Shown here: positions 60,211-64,000 of the stretch, one piece after another | Numbering within the stretch: position 1 is the first letter of the stretch | Layout: each line of letters starts with the position of its first letter | Assembly (NCBI RefSeq): GCF_010729305.1 | Contig: NZ_AP022574.1 | Coordinates: 1,178,001-1,242,000, forward strand | Source of the DNA: Mycolicibacterium psychrotolerans | Lineage (GTDB): Bacteria > Actinomycetota > Actinomycetes > Mycobacteriales > Mycobacteriaceae | Direction of reading: 5' to 3' | Length of the DNA stretch: 64,000 bases | The notes under the pieces: generated by a model | What the model was told of the DNA's origin: nothing | The model's database searches: none | Seen by the model: the letters and a program-made list of their open reading frames with translations, nothing else | Made by a program: the position numbers and the translations under genes

Positions 60211-62100
60211 ATGGCCTTCCATAACCCGTTCATCAAGGACGGACTGATCAAGTTCCCCGACAACGGGAACCTGGTCAAGCACGTCGAACGATGGGCGAAG
60301 GTTCGTGGGGACAAACTCGCCTACCGATTCATCGACTTCTCGACCGAGCGCGACGGTGTCGAGCGCGACCTGCACTGGGCCGACTTCGGTGCCCGCAACA
60401 AGGCCGTCGGCGCCCGCCTGCAGCAGGTCACCCAGCCCGGTGACCGGGTCGCGATCCTGTGCCCGCAGAACCTCGACTATCTCGTCGCCTTCTTCGGAAC
60501 GCTCTACGCGGGCCGCATCGCGGTGCCCCTGTTCGATCCGAACGAGCCCGGTCACGTCGGCCGTCTGCACGCCGTTCTCGACGACTGCCACCCCTCGGCG
60601 ATCCTGACCACGACGGCGGCCGCCGAGGGCGTCCGCAAGTTCTTCCGCACCCGGCCCGCCAACCAGCGTCCGCGCGTGATCGCCGTCGACGCCGTGCCCA
60701 ACGAGGTCGGCGCGACGTGGGAGCCGGTCGAGGTCACGCACGACACGATCGCCTACCTGCAGTACACCTCGGGTTCGACCCGGATCCCGACCGGCGTGCA
60801 GATCACCCACCTCAACCTCGCCACCAATGTCGTGCAGGTGATCGAGGCGCTCGACGGCCAGGAGGGCGACCGCGGCGTCTCGTGGCTGCCGTTCTTCCAC
60901 GACATGGGTTTGATCACGGTGCTGTTGTCCCCGATGCTCGGGCACTACATCACCTTCATGACGCCCGCCGCGTTCGTCCGCCGTCCCGGCCGGTGGATCC
61001 GCGAGATGGCGCGCAAAGAGGGGGACACCGGCGGCACCATCTCGGTGGCGCCGAACTTCGCGTTCGACCACGCGGCGGCGCGCGGCGTCCCCAAAGAAGG
61101 TGAGCCGGCGATCGATCTGTCGAACATCAAGTGCATCCTCAACGGCAGCGAGCCGATCTCGGCGGCCACCGTGAATCGGTTCAACGAGGCGTTCGGCCCG
61201 TTCGGGTTCAAGCCGCAGGCGATCAAGCCGTCCTACGGTCTCGCGGAGGCCACGCTGTTCGTGTCGACCACCCCGATGAACGCCGAGCCGCGGATCATCC
61301 ACGTCGATCGCGACGAGCTCAACAACCACCGCTTCGTCGAGGTGCCTGCGGACTCACCCAAGGCGGTCGCGCAGGCCGGCGCCGGCAAGATCGGTGTCGC
61401 GGAGTGGGCGGTCATCGTCGACGCCGACAGTGCGACCGAGCTGCCCGACGGCCAGATCGGTGAGGTGTGGATCAGTGGCCAGAACATGGGCACCGGCTAC
61501 TGGGGCAAGCCCGACGAGACATTCGCCACCTTCCACAACATCCTCAAGTCGCGCACCGAACCGTCGCACGCCGACGGCGCCGCCGACGACGCGACCTGGG
61601 TCCGGACCGGCGACCTCGGCGCCTACCACGACGGCGAGCTGTACATCACCGGCCGCACCAAGGACCTGGTGATCATCGACGGCCGCAACCACTACCCGCA
61701 GGACCTGGAGTACTCCGCGCAGGAGGCCACCAAGGCGCTGCGCACCGGCTTCGTGGCGGCGTTCTCCGTGCCGGCCAACCAGCTGGCCGACGAGGTGTTC
61801 GCCGATACCCACTCCGGGCTCAAGCGTGACCCCAGCGATTCATCCGAACAGCTGGTGATCGTCGGCGAGCGGGCGCCCGGCGCACACAAGCTCGAGATGG
61901 GACCGATCGTCGACGACATCCGCGCGGCGATCGCGGTGCGGCACGGGGTGACCGTGCGGGACGTGTTGCTCACTCCCGCCGGGGCCATCCCGCGGACGTC
62001 GAGCGGCAAGATCGGCCGCCGGGCCTGTCGGTCGGCATATCTCGACGGCAGCCTGCGCAGCGGCAAGGTCGCAAACGCCTTCCCGGACGAGACGGACTGA
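60211..62100 (+). CDS. fadD32: Long-chain fatty acyl-AMP ligase FadD32
   Basis: This 629-residue enzyme activates meromycolic acid as acyl-AMP and loads it onto Pks13. The adenylation motif is [15 protein letters not shown] near residue 187, then [11 protein letters not shown] and the [20 protein letters not shown] block. The absence of a CoA-type C-terminal sequence and the FAAL insertion fit the family. ATG 60211 has a GGAG site. A 66-base gap with a hairpin precedes pks13. Confidence 0.96.
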   Translation: MAFHNPFIKDGLIKFPDNGNLVKHVERWAKVRGDKLAYRFIDFSTERDGVERDLHWADFGARNKAVGARLQQVTQPGDRVAILCPQNLDYLVAFFGTLYAGRIAVPLFDPNEPGHVGRLHAVLDDCHPSAILTTTAAAEGVRKFFRTRPANQRPRVIAVDAVPNEVGATWEPVEVTHDTIAYLQYTSGSTRIPTGVQITHLNLATNVVQVIEALDGQEGDRGVSWLPFFHDMGLITVLLSPMLGHYITFMTPAAFVRRPGRWIREMARKEGDTGGTISVAPNFAFDHAAARGVPKEGEPAIDLSNIKCILNGSEPISAATVNRFNEAFGPFGFKPQAIKPSYGLAEATLFVSTTPMNAEPRIIHVDRDELNNHRFVEVPADSPKAVAQAGAGKIGVAEWAVIVDADSATELPDGQIGEVWISGQNMGTGYWGKPDETFATFHNILKSRTEPSHADGAADDATWVRTGDLGAYHDGELYITGRTKDLVIIDGRNHYPQDLEYSAQEATKALRTGFVAAFSVPANQLADEVFADTHSGLKRDPSDSSEQLVIVGERAPGAHKLEMGPIVDDIRAAIAVRHGVTVRDVLLTPAGAIPRTSSGKIGRRACRSAYLDGSLRSGKVANAFPDETD

Positions 62101-62123
62101 CGCTCAACTACAGCAACGGCAAC

Positions 62124-62143
62124 GGCGGCCCGTGCGGGCCGCC
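62124..62143 (+). terminator. GC hairpin between fadD32 and pks13
   Basis: GGCGGCCC-GTGC-GGGCCGCC is an 8-pair perfect stem with a 4-base loop, 23 bases after the fadD32 stop. It could attenuate read-through and set the FadD32:Pks13 ratio. No T tract follows. Confidence 0.5.
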
Positions 62144-62166
62144 TGTCGATCGTGAGGTTATGGAAC

Positions 62167-64000
62167 ATGACTGAGTCGCAAGACAATCCGCGCGGTCAGG
62201 ACATGACCGTCAACGAGATGCGGGAATGGCTGCGCAACTGGATCGGCAACGCGACCGGCCAGTCGCCCGACTCGATCAGCGAGTCCACGCCGATGGTGGA
62301 GCTGGGGTTGTCCTCCCGCGACGCGGTCGCGATGGCCAGCGACATCGAGGATCTGACCGGTGTGACGCTGACCGCGACGGTCGCGTTCCGGCACCCCACG
62401 ATCGAATCCCTGGCCACGGTGATCGTCGAGGGCGAGCCCGAAGACGATCTGTCCGACATCGACGCCGAGGACTGGTCGCGCGACGGCGACGAAGGCCGGC
62501 TGAACATCGCGATCGTCGGGGTGGGCACCCGCTTCCCCGGCGACATGAACACTCCGGACGAGATGTGGACGGCGCTGCTCGACGGCCGCGACGCGATCAC
62601 CGACCTGCCCGAGGGGCGGTGGTCGGAGTTCCTGTCCGAGCCGCGCATCGCTGAGCGCGTCGCCAAGGCCCGGACCCGGGGCGGCTACCTCTCCGACATC
62701 AAGGGATTCGACGCCGAGTTCTTCGCGCTGTCGAAGATGGAAGCCGACAACATCGACCCGCAGCAGCGCATGGCGCTGGAGCTGACGTGGGAAGCGTTGG
62801 AGCACGCCAGGATCCCGGCGTCGAGCCTGCGCGGTGAGAACGTCGGCGTCTTCATCGGCAGCTCGGTCAACGACTACATGTTCATGTCGGTCGCCGACCC
62901 CACCGTCGCGCACCCGTACGCGATCACCGGTAACTCGAGTGCGGTCATCGCCAACCGGGTGTCCTACTTCTATGACTTCCGCGGCCCGTCGATGGCCATC
63001 GACACCGCGTGCTCGTCGGCTCTGGTCGCCGTGCACGAGGGCCTGAAGGCGCTGCGTGCCGGCGATGCCGACGTGGTGATCGCCGGTGGCGTCAACGCGT
63101 TGATCACCCCGCTGGTCACGCTGGGCTTCGACGAGGTCGGGGGCGTGCTGGCGCCCGACGGCCGGATCAAGTCCTTCTCCCAGGACGCCGACGGCTACGC
63201 CCGCTCCGAGGGCGGCGGCATGGTGGTGCTCAAGCGGCTGGCCGACGCGCGTCGCGACGGCGACGACATCCTTGCCGTGATCGCCGGCGGCGCGGTCAAC
63301 CACGACGGCCGCTCCAACGGCATGCTGGCGCCGAACCCGGACGCTCAGGAAGCGGTGCTGCGCAGGGCGTACAAGGACGCCGGGATCGATCCGCGCTCCG
63401 TCGATTACGTCGAGGCGCACGGCACCGGCACGATCCTCGGCGACCCGATCGAGGCCGACGCGCTGGGCCGGGTGATCGGCCGCGGTCGTGCCGCCGACAA
63501 GCCCGCCCTGCTGGGCGCGGTCAAATCCAATGTGGGACATCTGGAGTCGGCCGCCGGGGCGGCCAGCCTGGCGAAGGTCGCGCTGTCGCTGCGCAACGAC
63601 AAGATCCCGCCGTCGATCAACTACACGGGCCCCAACCCCTACATCGACTTCGACAAGGAACACCTCAAGGTCGCCGATACGGTGACCGACTGGCCCCGCT
63701 ACAGCGGCCGGGCCATCGCCGGGGTGTCCGGGTTCGGCTTCGGCGGCGCCAATGCGCACCTGGTGGTGCGCGAGGTGCTGGCCAGCGATCTGGTCGAGCC
63801 GGCCACCGAGCCCGACGTCGCGGTGGTGACGCCCGCCAACGACGACGCGAAGGCCGTGTACGTCGGTGGCGTGCGGATGGACGAGTACGGCGAGTTTCTC
63901 GACGACGAGCCGCTTGCGCGAAGAGAATCAGGCTTCGGTGATGACGATGACGGTGACGACGACGCGCTCGACACGCCGGCCGCAGCAGCGGGCGACGACT
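62167..64000 (+). CDS. pks13: Polyketide synthase Pks13, N-terminal part (cut by window edge)
   Basis: Pks13 condenses the two fatty chains of mycolic acid. The first 611 codons are present. An N-terminal ACP carries the phosphopantetheine Ser50 in ELGLSSRDAVAM. The ketosynthase domain (residues 110-530) has the nucleophile Cys282 in DTACSSALVA and the His motifs YVEAHGTGT and KSNVGHLES. The acidic linker DDDDGDDD near the window end precedes the missing acyltransferase, second ACP and thioesterase. ATG 62167 is the start. Confidence 0.95.
   Translation, partial: MTESQDNPRGQDMTVNEMREWLRNWIGNATGQSPDSISESTPMVELGLSSRDAVAMASDIEDLTGVTLTATVAFRHPTIESLATVIVEGEPEDDLSDIDAEDWSRDGDEGRLNIAIVGVGTRFPGDMNTPDEMWTALLDGRDAITDLPEGRWSEFLSEPRIAERVAKARTRGGYLSDIKGFDAEFFALSKMEADNIDPQQRMALELTWEALEHARIPASSLRGENVGVFIGSSVNDYMFMSVADPTVAHPYAITGNSSAVIANRVSYFYDFRGPSMAIDTACSSALVAVHEGLKALRAGDADVVIAGGVNALITPLVTLGFDEVGGVLAPDGRIKSFSQDADGYARSEGGGMVVLKRLADARRDGDDILAVIAGGAVNHDGRSNGMLAPNPDAQEAVLRRAYKDAGIDPRSVDYVEAHGTGTILGDPIEADALGRVIGRGRAADKPALLGAVKSNVGHLESAAGAASLAKVALSLRNDKIPPSINYTGPNPYIDFDKEHLKVADTVTDWPRYSGRAIAGVSGFGFGGANAHLVVREVLASDLVEPATEPDVAVVTPANDDAKAVYVGGVRMDEYGEFLDDEPLARRESGFGDDDDGDDDALDTPAAAAGDD

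Overview
The window is high-GC chromosomal DNA from a mycobacterium, most likely a fast-growing, environmental species (Mycolicibacterium type). The evidence is gene content and order. Read left to right, it follows the M. tuberculosis segment I remember as Rv3859c back to Rv3800c in mirror orientation: gltB, gltD, a PHP protein, ethR/ethA, rraA/menG, hns, espR, glpQ1, pheA, serS, the acyltransferase pair, erp, glf, glfT2, the DPPA genes, aftB, the antigen 85 genes, fadD32 and pks13. These assignments rest on recognising protein sequences and on memory of that map. No database was searched.

Region 1 (1-8047) is metabolic and stress related: an msrB fragment, a SnoaL-like protein with an overlapping reductase, an FAD amine-oxidase-like protein, an AlkA-type glycosylase, Dps, an aquaporin and a thioesterase. 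Region 2 (8048-14498) is glutamate synthase (gltB-gltD), then a nested inverted repeat and an unlisted 46-residue gene. Region 3 (14577-23067) has an F420-type oxidoreductase, a SulP transporter with an ArsR regulator, a PHP phosphoesterase, a Y-family polymerase with a LexA-like box on its start codon, and the divergent ethR/ethA pair with its operator.

Region 4 (23122-34427) is the most variable part. It holds the membrane-anchored Hns-like protein, a CopC/CopD pair, an ImmA/IrrE-type protease coupled to a membrane protein and facing espR, and a nickel superoxide dismutase with its maturation peptidase where M. tuberculosis carries sodA. It ends with a rhodanese, a DUF4328 protein and glpQ1. 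No ferritin gene follows glpQ1, although bfrB is there in M. tuberculosis.

Region 5 (34434-46606) has an LCP protein, a CPBP protease, a DUF2470 gene behind an IdeR-type iron box, pheA, serS, an unusual metallo-beta-lactamase/Rieske fusion and two duplicated acyltransferases. Region 6 (46684-64000) builds the cell envelope: PGRP amidase, Erp, galactan synthesis (glf, glfT2), arabinose donor synthesis (DPPR phosphatase, UbiA), AftB, mycolyltransferases, the Rv3802-type esterase, FadD32 and the N-terminal part of Pks13, which runs off the right edge.

I see no rRNA or tRNA genes, insertion sequences, prophage or CRISPR array. The strongest leads are the NiSOD pair, the protease/membrane/EspR neighbourhood with EspR-type motifs, and the LexA-like box at dinB.
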